Shown: one piece after another, positions 1 to 8,302 of the stretch | Layout of the letters: the number at the start of each line of letters is the position of its first letter | How positions within the stretch are numbered: the first letter of the stretch is position 1 | DNA from: Streptomyces sp. AA1529 | Lineage (GTDB): Bacteria > Actinomycetota > Actinomycetes > Streptomycetales > Streptomycetaceae | NCBI RefSeq assembly: GCF_000280905.1 | Contig: NZ_ALAP01000052.1 | Location: forward strand, 80,784 to 144,783 | Direction: 5' to 3' | Length of the DNA stretch: 64,000 nucleotides | Made by a program: the position numbers and the translations under genes | Notes under the pieces: model-generated | What the model was told of the DNA's origin: nothing | Seen by the model: only the letters and a program-made list of their open reading frames with translations | The model's database searches: none

Positions 1-358
1 ACCGCGGAGGCGCGTTCCGGCAGCGGTCCCGGCGCTCCGCCCGGCGACCGCCCCGGGCCCGGCGAGGCGGCGCGCGGAGGCCGCCGGGCACCGGGTATAC
101 GGCGGCGAGACCGAAGCGCCCCCAGGATGTGACATATGCCCTGGAGGCGCGGTGTTCCCGCAGGTCATGGAGGTACGCACCAAACCGGCTCCGGACGTCC
201 CCTGTCCAGTTCGACGGGATTTGCACTACGGTCGAAGAACCTTGAACAACCTTCGAGCCGACGCTGTTGTAGGAATACAGCGCTGTAGTAGGAATTCAAG
301 GGGCAACGACCGGGGGGAACCGCATCAGGGGACCGAACCGGAACCGGGAGTCAAGTCA
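1..358. other. upstream non-coding region
   Basis: No convincing coding sequence is seen before the GTG at 359. The stretch from about 200 to 300 is less GC-rich and has two copies of gtaggaat (269-276 and 288-295), 19 nt apart, which could be regulator half-sites or promoter elements for the gene at 359. The first 150 bases may be the edge of a neighbouring gene outside the window. Confidence 0.4.
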
Positions 359-1450
359 GTGAGCGCCATATCCCTCATCCTGCTGTGTGCGGCGACCACG
401 GCCACCGCGCTGGGCGGTGCGGCACTGCACACGGCGCGCGGCCTGCGCGGCCAGTTGGCCGCGCTGCGCACCCAACTGGAGGCAGCACCGGCCGCGGCGG
501 ACGCCGCGCTCCCGCGGGCCCGCGACGCGGCCCACCGGGGCGGCGAAGCCGCCTCCGAGACGTTCTCGCCGAGGACCGACGCGTTCTCGCAGGAGATCCG
601 TACCGCCGTCGCCGCCGCGCTGGCCGACGAGCGCGAGCGGGAACTCGCCGAGGCCCGCGCCTTCTGGGCCGCCCAGGAGGCGCGCGGCGCGGGCGCCGGA
701 GCGGGCTCGCTGCTGGCCGGGCACGGCACGGAGTACGCGTACGAGGTGGAGCCGGACGGCCTCGCCGAGGAACTCGACGCGCTGCTGGAGGGCGACACCG
801 GCGGTCTGTTCATCCCCCGCCAGCCGGGCCCCGACGAGGCGGGCGACGCGGCCCGCACGGACTTCGCGGACGACGCGGACTTCGCGGACCACGCGGATCC
901 GGACCTCGCAGACCTGGACCTCGAACTGGACGTGGCCCCCTACGCCCGCGCGGACGAGGAGCGCGGCGCCGAGGAGTACCGCGGTGCCGCCGAGGGGATC
1001 TGCTTCCGCGACGGCGACACCGCCGGCGAGGCCGAGCCCCCGGGCCTGGCCGCGGCCCGCCGCCGCCACCCGTCCCAGCCGGACTACACCCTCGACGGCG
1101 AGCCGGTCGTGCCCGGTCCCGCACCGGCGCCCGCGACCCCCACCGTCACCTACCACGAGCGCACCGTCGAGCGGCTGGCCGAACTCGCCGAGGCGCGCAC
1201 CCCGCTGGCCGATGTGCGCCCCGGCCCACTGGGCACGCTGGACGTCTACGTCTTCGAGGACGGTACGACGGTGTGCCTGGCGCCGGGTCACCGCGCCACC
1301 AGCGAGGCGCTGGCCGACGGCGTACGCCGCGGTCAGGCCCCGGTGCTGATGGGCGGCTCCGGCATCGCCGGCTCCTACGCGCTCACCTTCGCCTTCCCCG
1401 ACGGCAGCACCGCCTACCTGCTGGCGGACCGCGTCATCACGCCCCTCTAG
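359..1450 (+). CDS. hypothetical membrane-anchored or secreted protein
   Basis: This encodes 363 residues. The start is the GTG at 359, preceded by GGGAG at 346-350. The open frame extends further upstream, but that part has poor coding character. Residues 1-20 form one hydrophobic segment (starting MSAISLILLC), so the protein is probably anchored with the rest outside or exported. Residues 30-115 are Ala/Glu/Arg-rich and helical. Residues 155-200 are very acidic, with Asp-Ala-Asp repeats. The C-terminal 100 residues look like a compact beta domain ending in ADRVITPL. I do not recognise a characterised family. Its 3' end overlaps the convergent gene at 1437 by 14 nt. Confidence 0.75.
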   Translation: MSAISLILLCAATTATALGGAALHTARGLRGQLAALRTQLEAAPAAADAALPRARDAAHRGGEAASETFSPRTDAFSQEIRTAVAAALADERERELAEARAFWAAQEARGAGAGAGSLLAGHGTEYAYEVEPDGLAEELDALLEGDTGGLFIPRQPGPDEAGDAARTDFADDADFADHADPDLADLDLELDVAPYARADEERGAEEYRGAAEGICFRDGDTAGEAEPPGLAAARRRHPSQPDYTLDGEPVVPGPAPAPATPTVTYHERTVERLAELAEARTPLADVRPGPLGTLDVYVFEDGTTVCLAPGHRATSEALADGVRRGQAPVLMGGSGIAGSYALTFAFPDGSTAYLLADRVITPL

Positions 1451-1802
1451 CACCCCGCGCGGTGCCGCTGCGCGGGGACAGCGGTGAGCTCTCCAGCAGC
1501 TGGAGGGCTTCCCGCAGCGCGGGGTCCGCGAGGTGGGCGGGCGCCGTCTCCAGGGCCGCGACCACGTCGTGTCCCGCGACGGCGAGTTGATCGCCGACGG
1601 CGAAGACACCGGCGTCCGGCAGCACCCGCGACATCCCGCCCTCGGGGAATTCGAGGCGCTGGGCCAGCAGGGCCAACTCCCTCGCGAGCGCGAGCCCGTC
1701 GGCGGCGGCACCCCGCTCCAGGGCGCTCTGCGGCAGGCTGCGCAGCCGGTCGGCGAACCGTTCGACGGCGTCGGTCAGGGGGCGGGTGTCGGGCCGGGGC
1801 AC
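1437..1802 (-). CDS. small helical hypothetical protein
   Basis: This 121-residue, Ala/Leu-rich, predicted all-helical protein starts MPRPDTRPLTDAVERFADRL. I chose the GTG at 1802 because the homologous-looking region begins there. Upstream in-frame codons (a TTG at 1874) extend into sequence with little coding bias. The Shine-Dalgarno site is poor because GGGGG sits too close to the GTG, so the start is uncertain. No signal peptide, membrane segment or known motif is visible. It converges on and overlaps the gene at 359 by 14 nt. Confidence 0.6.
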   Translation of the reverse strand: MPRPDTRPLTDAVERFADRLRSLPQSALERGAAADGLALARELALLAQRLEFPEGGMSRVLPDAGVFAVGDQLAVAGHDVVAALETAPAHLADPALREALQLLESSPLSPRSGTARGARGA

Positions 1803-1916
1803 GCCCCCAGCATATGCGCCACTGCGCCGCCCGGGGCCCTCCGCACTGTTGCCAACGCCCGCGCGCTCAGGCAACGTGTCGGCAAGGACTCACTGCAGAA
1901 GCGTCCGGAGGCGCCG

Positions 1917-2144
1917 ATGTCCCAAGTCTTCTCCGAAGAGACCCACCGGAACATGCTGTCCCGCATTCCCCAGTGCACCGGTCGTGAAGTCTCCGAATGG
2001 CTTCACGCGGTCGACGAGGGCCCTGCCCTGCTCCGTTTCGAGGAGAAGGTGAGCTGGCTCCGCGGTGAGCACAACCTCGCCTACGGGCACGCCAAAGCGA
2101 TCATCCACGAACACGACCTGCGGCGCGCCGCGCGCCACCGCTAG
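1917..2144 (+). CDS. DUF4287 domain protein
   Basis: This 75-residue cytosolic protein starts at the ATG at 1917, with GGAGG at 1907-1911. The sequence has the DUF4287 pattern: an N-terminal helix (SEETHRNML), a conserved EVSEWL segment, then W-L-R-G-E-H-N-L-A-Y-G-H-A-K-A-I near the C-terminus. The family is common in actinobacteria, and no biochemical role is established to my knowledge. It stands alone and ends before a strong hairpin at 2234-2266. Confidence 0.8.
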   Translation: MSQVFSEETHRNMLSRIPQCTGREVSEWLHAVDEGPALLRFEEKVSWLRGEHNLAYGHAKAIIHEHDLRRAARHR

Positions 2145-2233
2145 GCAGGGCCTCGTTCCCCGGCCTGGACAGACGAAGCGAAGACCCTAGGACACCGAGG
2201 ACGCGAACGACCGCGGACGACCGCGGACACGCC

Positions 2234-2266
2234 GAGGGCCCGGAGGTGGTTCACCTCCGGGCCCTC
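2234..2266. terminator. bidirectional terminator hairpin
   Basis: A perfect 15-bp stem (2234-2248 with 2252-2266) closes a 3-nt loop. It lies between the convergent DUF4287 and Bax inhibitor-1 genes. No U-run follows, which is usual for Streptomyces terminators. Confidence 0.75.
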
Positions 2267-2310
2267 TCCGGTTCTGCCGCGCCCGCGGCTCCGGCTGCCG
2301 CCGGTGCCGG

Positions 2311-3159
2311 TCAGTCGCCTTGCAGGATGGCGATCAGGCGCAGGAACTCCAGGTAGATCCACACCAGGGTCAGCGTCAGCCCGAAGGCGGCGAGCCACGC
2401 CTCCTCCTTGGGCGCGCCGTAGGCGATGCCGTCCTCGACCTGCTTGAAGTCCAGCGCGAGGAAGAGCGCGCCGAGCACGACGCCGACCACGCCGAAGAGG
2501 ATGCCCAGGCCGCCGCTGCGGAAGCCGAGCCCGTCACCGCCGCCGAAGACGGCGAAGAGCATGTTGACGGCCATGAGCAGCACGAAGCCGATCGCGGCGG
2601 CCATCACGAACCGGTAGAACCGCTGGGTGACCCGGATGACGCGGGTCTTGTAGAGCACCAGGACGGCGGTGAAGACCGCCAGTGTGCCGAGCACCGCCTG
2701 CATGGCGGCGCCGTCCACGAACTGGTTGACGAAGTTGCTCAGCGCGCCGAGGAAGAGCCCCTCGAAGGCGGCGTACGCCAGGATCAGCGCGGGCGACGCC
2801 TTGCGCTTGAACACCTGCACGAACGACAGCACCATGGCGATGAGCCCGGCGCCGATGGCGAGCGGCAGCGACAGCCCGGTGATCCAGGCCACGGCTGCCA
2901 TCGCGATGACGAGTCCGAGGGTCATCCCCGTCCGGGTGACGACGTCGTCGATCGTCATCCGTCCGGCGGACGGCGGTGCGGCCGGGGGCGCGTACGGCTG
3001 GCCGGGGGCCTGGGTCTGCTGGCCGTACGGGTTTCCGGCGTAGGGGTTCGTCGCGTACGGGTTCCCGGCCTGCGGCGGCTGCTGCTGAGCGTCGAAACCG
3101 GCATAGCCGTTGTTGCGGCTGAACCCCCGTCGCGAGAAGACCGGGTTACTACTCCTCAT
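2311..3159 (-). CDS. Bax inhibitor-1/YccA family membrane protein
   Basis: This encodes 282 residues. The start is the ATG at 3159, preceded by GGAGGAG at a good distance. The N-terminal 60 residues are a cytosolic low-complexity tail with repeated NPY motifs (NPYATNPYAGNPYG) and many Pro and Gln. About seven hydrophobic helices follow, with the family's Asp-containing segment (LFLALDFKQVEDGI) near the C-terminus. Family members such as BsYetJ are pH-sensitive calcium-leak channels. The function here is inferred from fold only. The gene is monocistronic and convergent with DUF4287. Confidence 0.9.
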   Translation of the reverse strand: MRSSNPVFSRRGFSRNNGYAGFDAQQQPPQAGNPYATNPYAGNPYGQQTQAPGQPYAPPAAPPSAGRMTIDDVVTRTGMTLGLVIAMAAVAWITGLSLPLAIGAGLIAMVLSFVQVFKRKASPALILAYAAFEGLFLGALSNFVNQFVDGAAMQAVLGTLAVFTAVLVLYKTRVIRVTQRFYRFVMAAAIGFVLLMAVNMLFAVFGGGDGLGFRSGGLGILFGVVGVVLGALFLALDFKQVEDGIAYGAPKEEAWLAAFGLTLTLVWIYLEFLRLIAILQGD

Positions 3160-3347
3160 CTCACTCCTCCATGGCCACACTGCGCGGCCTTGCCGTCCAG
3201 CGTAATGCGTTAGCAAAAACAGCACGCTAGTGCAGAGTCAAGAACGAAGGAAAGCTGTCGAATGTTCCACTTCCCTTACAGATCCCCGACCTCACCCGGG
3301 CGGGTGCGCGCGGGGGTGCGGCACGCCGCTGGCGCACACCCGGCGGG

Positions 3348-3947
3348 TCAGGAGCGCGACAGGAGCACCGCAGCGGCCAGGACGGCGCCCAGCGCCAGTG
3401 CCGCCGCGCCGTGCACGAGCCGGTGCGGGTGGGGCAGCGGCAGCACCCGGTCGGCCGCCAGCCGGCCGGGGCCGGTCAGGGCGAGCGCCGCGGCACCCGC
3501 GGTGAGCAGCAGTTCGTACTCCACGCCCTGCGGCGCGAAGAAGCCGCCGCCCCACTTCACGGCGAGCGCGTTGAGCAGGGTGCCGAACACGGCGGCGCCC
3601 GCGAGGGGGGTCAGCAGCCCCAGCACGAGCCCGAGTCCGCCGAGCACCTCGGTGAGCCCGGCCACCAGCGCCATGGTCCGGGCGGCGGGGTAGCCGGAGG
3701 ACGCGAAGAACTGCGCGGTGCCGTCGAGTCCGCCGCCCTCGAACCAGCCGAACAGCTTCTGGCTGCCGTGCGCCGCCATCGTGAGGCCGATCACGAGGCG
3801 CAGCACGAGCAGCCCGGCGTCGGGCCCGGACTGTTCGGCGGGAGCGGTCCCGGCGGTCCCGGCACCCGTGGTGACGCGGGGCGCCTCGGGGGTCCGCCGG
3901 TCGGGGGACGGGCTTTCGGTGGTCTCGGGAGCGTGGGGGGACGGCAT
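3348..3947 (-). CDS. DoxX family membrane protein
   Basis: This encodes 199 residues from the ATG at 3947, with AGGAGG 8 nt upstream. The first 45 residues are a Pro/Thr-rich cytosolic tail. Four membrane helices follow with DoxX hallmarks: LVIGLTMAAHGSQKLFGWF, then a Gly-rich second helix. DoxX proteins are linked to redox and thiol stress in several bacteria. It is divergent from a MarR regulator. The shared 111-bp region carries two near-identical palindromes (3992-4007 and 4035-4050), so repression by that MarR is likely. Confidence 0.9.
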   Translation of the reverse strand: MPSPHAPETTESPSPDRRTPEAPRVTTGAGTAGTAPAEQSGPDAGLLVLRLVIGLTMAAHGSQKLFGWFEGGGLDGTAQFFASSGYPAARTMALVAGLTEVLGGLGLVLGLLTPLAGAAVFGTLLNALAVKWGGGFFAPQGVEYELLLTAGAAALALTGPGRLAADRVLPLPHPHRLVHGAAALALGAVLAAAVLLSRS

Positions 3948-3991
3948 GAGCGGAGCCTCCTGGGAACGGCCGGCCGGGACGGGACCGACGG

Positions 3992-4050
3992 GTTGTTCAG
4001 ATTTGAATGACTGTCGCCGACCGTAACAAGGAGGTTCGAATTTGAACAAC
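3992..4050. promoter_or_regulatory. paired operator-like palindromes between doxX and marR
   Basis: The sequence gttgttcagatttgaa (3992-4007) is repeated in inverse orientation as ttcgaatttgaacaac (4035-4050), with 14 of 16 positions matching. Each half is itself close to the palindrome TTCAAATTTGAA. In this GC-rich genome such AT-rich symmetric sequences stand out. They lie where promoters for the two divergent genes should be. Binding by the adjacent MarR protein is an inference. Confidence 0.7.
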
Positions 4051-4058
4051 ACAGTAGA

Positions 4059-4577
4059 ATGGACACCATGGCCGGAACCAGGTGGCTCGATGAGCGGGAA
4101 ATGGCGGCCTGGCAGGGCTTCCTGGAAGCCACCAGCCGGGTCTCCCGCCATCTGGAGCAGCAGCTCAAGGAGGACGCGGGCCTCTCCCACCCGCACTACG
4201 AGATCCTCGTCCGCCTCGCCGCGGCGCCCGACGGCGAGGTGCGGATGACCGACCTGGCAGAAGGACTGTTCACCTCCAAGAGCGGCCTCACCTACCAGGT
4301 GGGTCAACTGGAGAAGCGCGGCCTGGTCGAACGGCACTCCTGCCCCACCGACGTCCGCGGCGTCCTGGCCGCCCTCACCCCGGAGGGCCGCGACGTGCTG
4401 CGCGCCGCGGCCCCCGGTCATGTGGCCGCCGTGCGGGCCGCCCTGATCGACGTGCTGGAGCCGGACGAGCTCGACGTCGTCGCCCGCGCCCTCGGCCGGG
4501 TCGGAAGGCGGCTGCGGCCCCCGGATCAGGGCGCCGGCAACTCGGACAGCGGCGGGATCAGCACCTCCTCCTCGTAG
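4059..4577 (+). CDS. MarR family transcriptional regulator
   Basis: This 172-residue winged-helix regulator has its HTH around residues 60-85 (MTDLAEGLFTSKSGLTYQVGQLEKRG) and the wing at 90-105. The only cysteine is Cys95, in the wing (ERHSCPTD), so redox sensing is conceivable. The start is ambiguous. AAGGAGG at 4028-4034 is 24 nt from the ATG at 4059. A second ATG at 4068 sits just downstream of a possible -10 (TAGAAT, 4055-4060), which would make the mRNA leaderless. It is divergent from doxX and overlaps the convergent nitroreductase-hemerythrin gene by 52 nt. Confidence 0.88.
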   Translation: MDTMAGTRWLDEREMAAWQGFLEATSRVSRHLEQQLKEDAGLSHPHYEILVRLAAAPDGEVRMTDLAEGLFTSKSGLTYQVGQLEKRGLVERHSCPTDVRGVLAALTPEGRDVLRAAAPGHVAAVRAALIDVLEPDELDVVARALGRVGRRLRPPDQGAGNSDSGGISTSSS

Positions 4578-5434
4578 TCGAGGTGTGCCTCCAGCTCCTC
4601 GGTCATCCGGGCCAGTTCGGTCCGGAAGCGGTCCGGGTCGGCCGAGGGCAGCGCCGCCAGCAGCGACTCCAGCTCGCCCCGGATCCGCTCGACCGTCCGG
4701 TGCTCGGCGCGCAGGCGGGCGAGGGCCGGGGCCAGCCGCGGGTACTTCTCCTCCAGGACCGGGAAGGCGCCCCGGTCCTCGGAGGTGTGATGGACGTGCA
4801 GGGACTCGCAGAAGGCCAGGCAGTGCTGCCGGAGCTGGAGCCCGAGCGGGAGCGCCCCGGCGCCGTCCGCGCCCGGCGCGCGTGCCGCGAAGTACGTCTC
4901 CGCCTCGGCCGCCACCCGGCGCAGTTGGGCGCGCAGCCAGGTGTGCACCTCCAGCAGCTTGTCGACGAGGCCGGTGAACGGCGCGTCCGGGTACGAGTGC
5001 TCCAGCCGCACCACCGGTAGCCGCCGGTCCGTCCGCGCCTGGTAGTCGGCGTATCCGGGCTGCTGACCGGACACGTAGGCGAACAGCCGTTGGTATTCGG
5101 TCCCCTCGGCGGGCACCGCCACCGCACCGAACGTGTCGCTCCCCACCTCCACACGGACCATGGGGTGCGCGAGGAGATTGCGGTACCAGGCGGGGTGCCG
5201 GTGCGCACCGCCCGCGGAGGCGACGACGAGCAGCGCGCCGTCCTCGTCGCGGACGAACCCGAGCGGCGAGGTCTGCTCCGTGCCGGTACGGGCGCCGGTG
5301 GTGGTCAGCAGCAGCAGATCGCCCCCGGCGAAGGGCCCGCCGACCTGCCCGGCGTTGGCGCGGAACTCCTCGACGACCGCGCGGTTGAAGTCCGCGACGC
5401 GGGGCGGCGTGGACGGGTTGGGTGAAGGGGTCAA
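4526..5434 (-). CDS. F420/deazaflavin-type nitroreductase fused to hemerythrin domain
   Basis: This 302-residue protein has two domains. Residues 1-130 match the DUF385/Ddn nitroreductase family, with the segments LLLLTTTGARTG, PLGF and HPAWYRNLLAHP; members use deazaflavin F420. Residues 150-300 are a hemerythrin HHE domain with spaced His and Glu ligands (EHSYPD, HVHHTSED, EHRTVE, HLDYEEE), expected to bind a di-iron centre. I chose the TTG at 5434 because GAGGAG lies 8 nt upstream and no ATG or GTG fits. It overlaps the convergent marR by 52 nt. Oxygen, NO or quinone redox chemistry is plausible but not shown. Confidence 0.85.
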   Translation of the reverse strand: MTPSPNPSTPPRVADFNRAVVEEFRANAGQVGGPFAGGDLLLLTTTGARTGTEQTSPLGFVRDEDGALLVVASAGGAHRHPAWYRNLLAHPMVRVEVGSDTFGAVAVPAEGTEYQRLFAYVSGQQPGYADYQARTDRRLPVVRLEHSYPDAPFTGLVDKLLEVHTWLRAQLRRVAAEAETYFAARAPGADGAGALPLGLQLRQHCLAFCESLHVHHTSEDRGAFPVLEEKYPRLAPALARLRAEHRTVERIRGELESLLAALPSADPDRFRTELARMTEELEAHLDYEEEVLIPPLSELPAP

Positions 5435-5850
5435 GAAAACAGCTCCTCGGGAGAAGGGCCCACAGGGGAGCACGCGTACGGCGCGAATGCGCGCGTACGG
5501 GCGCGCCGCGCACGCCGGGGAACCGGCGGCGCGGACAGCCCGGCCGCCGGTGCACCCGGACAGGGAAGGGCCCGGTGGAAGAAGGACGGTGCGGAAGGGA
5601 ACGGAGAGGCGCTCGCCCGGTCAGCCGGCGGCGCGGGACGGCAACCGCGCTGCGCGCGTGCCGTCAGCTCTCACGTGTCAGACGAGCCCGGCGGTGTGTG
5701 TACCCACGATGCACTCCTCACGTCAGGGTGCCTCCATGGCGCTGCCGTACACAGCGGCAACGACACGCGACACGGTCGCCCATTCAACCGTCCGCCCTGC
5801 ACCGGGGCAAGCCGCTCGCCGAACCGGCCGACGTCCGATGTCCCGGCCTG
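5435..5850. other. intergenic region with possible micro-ORF
   Basis: This 416-nt gap lies between the aminotransferase (upstream on the minus strand) and the nitroreductase-hemerythrin gene. No normal-length gene is supported; frames crossing it are shadows. It contains an imperfect CCGGCGGC/GCCGCCGG hairpin near 5523-5549 and a 9-codon ORF with a strong ribosome site (5678-5707, minus). Confidence 0.5.
5678..5707 (-). CDS. possible 9-codon leader peptide
   Basis: GTG followed by eight codons and TGA gives MGTHTAGLV. GAGGAG lies 6 nt upstream of the GTG, a better ribosome site than many real genes here have. It lies 243 nt upstream of the nitroreductase-hemerythrin start and 143 nt downstream of the aminotransferase stop. 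It could be a leader peptide, a translated small ORF or chance. Confidence 0.25.
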   Translation of the reverse strand: MGTHTAGLV

Positions 5851-7071
5851 CTACCGCGCCCCGGCCCCCAGCGCCCCGCCCAGCCGCCGCAACCCCTCGC
5901 GGATCTCCTCCGCGGAATGCGTGGTGAACGACAGGCGCAGCGACGCCGGGTCGGCGGGGCCCGCGAAGAACGGCGCCCCGGGGACGTACGCCACGTCCCG
6001 GGCGACCGCGTCGTGCAGCAGTTCCGTGGCGTCCCTGCCCTCCGGCAGCCGCGCCCAGACGAACATGCCGCCCTGCGGGCGGTTCCAGGTGCTGCCGGAG
6101 GGCAGCGCGGCGGCCAGTCCGTCCAGCAGCGCGTCGCGGCGCACCCGGTAGGCGTCCCGGACCCGGGCCAGGTGCGCGTCCAGGTCGTTGTCCGCCAGGT
6201 AGCGGGCGGCCGCCGCCTGGTCGACGGTCGAGCAGTGCAGATCGAGCGACTGCTTGACGACGACGCAGGCGCGGCGCAGCGCGGCGGGCGCGCGCAGCCA
6301 GCCGAGCCGCAGTCCGGGCGCCAGCACCTTGGAGAAGCTGCCGAGCAGGACCGTGCGGTCCGCCGCCTGCGGCAGCGCGGCGACCCACGGCTCGGACGCG
6401 CCCTCGAACCGCAGTTCGCCGTACGGGTCGTCCTCGACGATCCACATCCCGTACCGTGCGGCGATCTCGGCCACGGCGCGGCGGCGCTCCAGCGGGAGGG
6501 TGCGGCCGGTCGGGTTCTGGAAAGTGGGGATCAGATAGAGCAGCTTGGGCCGCTCGCGCTCCACGGCCTCCGCCAGCGCCACCGGATCGAGACCCTCGTC
6601 GTCGGAGCGGACGGGCACCACGCGCGCACCGGCGAACCCGAAGCACTGCAGCGCCGCCAGATAGGTCGGATCCTCCACCAGGACGGTGTCGCCCGGCTCC
6701 AGCAGCGCGGTCGCCAGCAGCGTGAGCGCCTGCTGGGAACCGGTCGTCACCACCAGTTCGTCCGGCACCGTCGGCAGGCCCCGCGCCGCCAGCCGCCCCG
6801 CCACCGCGGCACGCAGCGCCGGGTCCCCCTCGGTGGTCGAGTACTGCAGCACCCGGTGCGGTTCGTCGGCGAGCACCCGGTCGTAGGCGGCCCGTATCTC
6901 CCCCGCGGCGAACAGTTCGGGCGCCGGGAGCCCCCCGGCGAAGGAGATGACCTCGGGCCGCTCGGTCAGCGCCAGGATCTCCCGTACCGGCGAGGAGCCG
7001 ACCGAGGCGGCGCGGGCGGCGAGCGGAGGGGCGGGGGCGGGAACCGGGCCCGCGGACGTGCTGGGAGTCAT
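5851..7071 (-). CDS. PLP-dependent aminotransferase, class I/II (2-aminoadipate/LysN-like)
   Basis: This 406-residue fold-type I aminotransferase starts at the ATG at 7071. It shows the substrate-loop segment ISFAGGLPAPELF, the YSTTEGDPALRAAVA motif typical of MocR/LysN-like enzymes, the Asn and Asp that contact PLP (FQNPTGR, EDDPYGEL) and the Schiff-base Lys in GSFSKVLAPGLRLGW. There is no N-terminal GntR domain, so it is a stand-alone enzyme rather than a MocR regulator. The substrate cannot be fixed from sequence; 2-aminoadipate, valine-pyruvate or kynurenine-type activity are options. A VOC-family gene lies 98 nt upstream on the same strand. Confidence 0.88.
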   Translation of the reverse strand: MTPSTSAGPVPAPAPPLAARAASVGSSPVREILALTERPEVISFAGGLPAPELFAAGEIRAAYDRVLADEPHRVLQYSTTEGDPALRAAVAGRLAARGLPTVPDELVVTTGSQQALTLLATALLEPGDTVLVEDPTYLAALQCFGFAGARVVPVRSDDEGLDPVALAEAVERERPKLLYLIPTFQNPTGRTLPLERRRAVAEIAARYGMWIVEDDPYGELRFEGASEPWVAALPQAADRTVLLGSFSKVLAPGLRLGWLRAPAALRRACVVVKQSLDLHCSTVDQAAAARYLADNDLDAHLARVRDAYRVRRDALLDGLAAALPSGSTWNRPQGGMFVWARLPEGRDATELLHDAVARDVAYVPGAPFFAGPADPASLRLSFTTHSAEEIREGLRRLGGALGAGAR

Positions 7072-7169
7072 CCCCGCAGCCTAGAAGGGATGCGCGGCAG
7101 CTCCGCAGCGGATTCCGGTATCCGGGCAGCGGCCCCGCCTCCGCCCGCTTCCGGCGGGCTCCGCACGCC

Positions 7170-7607
7170 TCAGCCGGCCCGCTCACCTCCTTCGTCCTGC
7201 TCCGCCTGGATCAGCCAGAGGTGGCCGTCCGGGTCGGCGAAGGCGCCCGCGTACCCCCAGGGCCGGTGGGCCGGCTCGCTGACCGTCCGGGCCCCGGCGC
7301 GGACGGCGCGGGCCAGCGTCTCGTCCACCTCGTGCTCCGCGCCGACGGGGACCGCGAGGACGCACTCGCTCTGCCCGGGTCCGGCGACGGTGTGGTCGCC
7401 GGTGATCCAGTCGAAGCCGTCCGCGGGGATCAGCATCAGCCGCAGCCCGTCGTTGACGACGAACCGCAGCGGCTCGGGGACGCCGTCCTCGGCGAGCTTC
7501 CCCACCGCCGCCAGGCCCAGCCCGTCGCGGTAGAAGGTGTAGGCCGCCATCCGGTCGGCGACGGGCAGGCTGACGGTGACCGGTGCGAGCGTGCGGCCGA
7601 CGGCCAT
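7170..7607 (-). CDS. VOC (glyoxalase/dioxygenase) superfamily protein
   Basis: This 145-residue protein starts at the ATG at 7607, with AGGAGG 6 nt upstream. It has the beta-alpha-beta-beta-beta repeat of the VOC fold, with VSLPVADRMAAYTFYRDGLG at the N-terminus and FADPDGHLWLI near the C-terminus. The metal-ligand His and Glu are partly kept (Glu in ECVLAVPV, His in DGHLW). Many Streptomyces paralogues are bleomycin-resistance-like or glyoxalase-like, and the substrate is unknown. It is read toward the aminotransferase and may be co-transcribed with it. Confidence 0.85.
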   Translation of the reverse strand: MAVGRTLAPVTVSLPVADRMAAYTFYRDGLGLAAVGKLAEDGVPEPLRFVVNDGLRLMLIPADGFDWITGDHTVAGPGQSECVLAVPVGAEHEVDETLARAVRAGARTVSEPAHRPWGYAGAFADPDGHLWLIQAEQDEGGERAG

Positions 7608-7799
7608 GAGTACCTCCTGGACACATCCGGGTGCGTGTGCTGCGGACCTCCATTGCGCCCTGCCGCGGCGCCGCGGCGTGTGCGCCACACCGGGGCCGCG
7701 AATCGCCGGTCGGGGCACGGTCACACCGCACAGCGGCCCGCGGGCCGATATTGGGCCTGGAGCGAAAGTGCGCGAACACCAGAGAGGGAGGCCCGCACG

Positions 7800-8159
7800 A
7801 TGACGGCGGAGATGTCCGAAGGGGAGATGGAGGTGTCCCTGGAGCTGAGCGGCTGCGCCTGCGAGGACGCCGAGGCGGTCTTCCGGGTGCTGAGCGGGCT
7901 GTACCCCTCGGACTGGGCGGAGCTGCAGCCCGAGGGCCGCAAGGCCAACGTGTGGCTGTCGCGCTTCGATGTCACGCGCGACAGCGGGCGGCCGGACGCG
8001 GTGACGCTCGGCGCGCAGGTGACGGCGGAACTCCAGGGCACCCCGCAGGCGGTGGAACGGCTGCACCGGGTGCTGCTGGAGGCGTTCGGCGTGGTGGAGG
8101 TGCTGGAGGTCGCCGGGGACCAGGAGAAACAGCTCCGCCTCCAGCTGGAGACCCGCTGA
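7800..8159 (+). CDS. hypothetical protein, conserved in Streptomyces
   Basis: This 119-residue acidic, soluble protein starts at the ATG at 7800, with GGGAGG at 7786-7791. Predicted strands alternate with a helix around AFRVLSGLYPSDWAEL-like sequence. There are two Cys near the N-terminus (SGCACED). No signal peptide or membrane segment is seen, and I do not recognise the family. It is divergent from the VOC gene and lies 143 nt before the end of the bldA tRNA on the opposite strand. Confidence 0.75.
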   Translation: MTAEMSEGEMEVSLELSGCACEDAEAVFRVLSGLYPSDWAELQPEGRKANVWLSRFDVTRDSGRPDAVTLGAQVTAELQGTPQAVERLHRVLLEAFGVVEVLEVAGDQEKQLRLQLETR

Positions 8160-8302
8160 CGGCACCTGCGGTTCCGGTACGGCCGGGGAGCGCGGGCGGT
8201 GAGTTCGGGCGGCCGGACGCCACCCCGTATGAACGCACCGTCTCACCCGCTCGGAGCGCACCGTCCCCGCTGGGTCACCGCAGGTCACGACAGTTGAGCA
8301 GG

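Noticed and set aside
5422..7533. 703-codon open frame on the plus strand across the aminotransferase and VOC genes
   Set aside because: It is antisense to two clear enzymes with family motifs; its product is Arg/Gly-rich with no domain, a GC-driven shadow frame.
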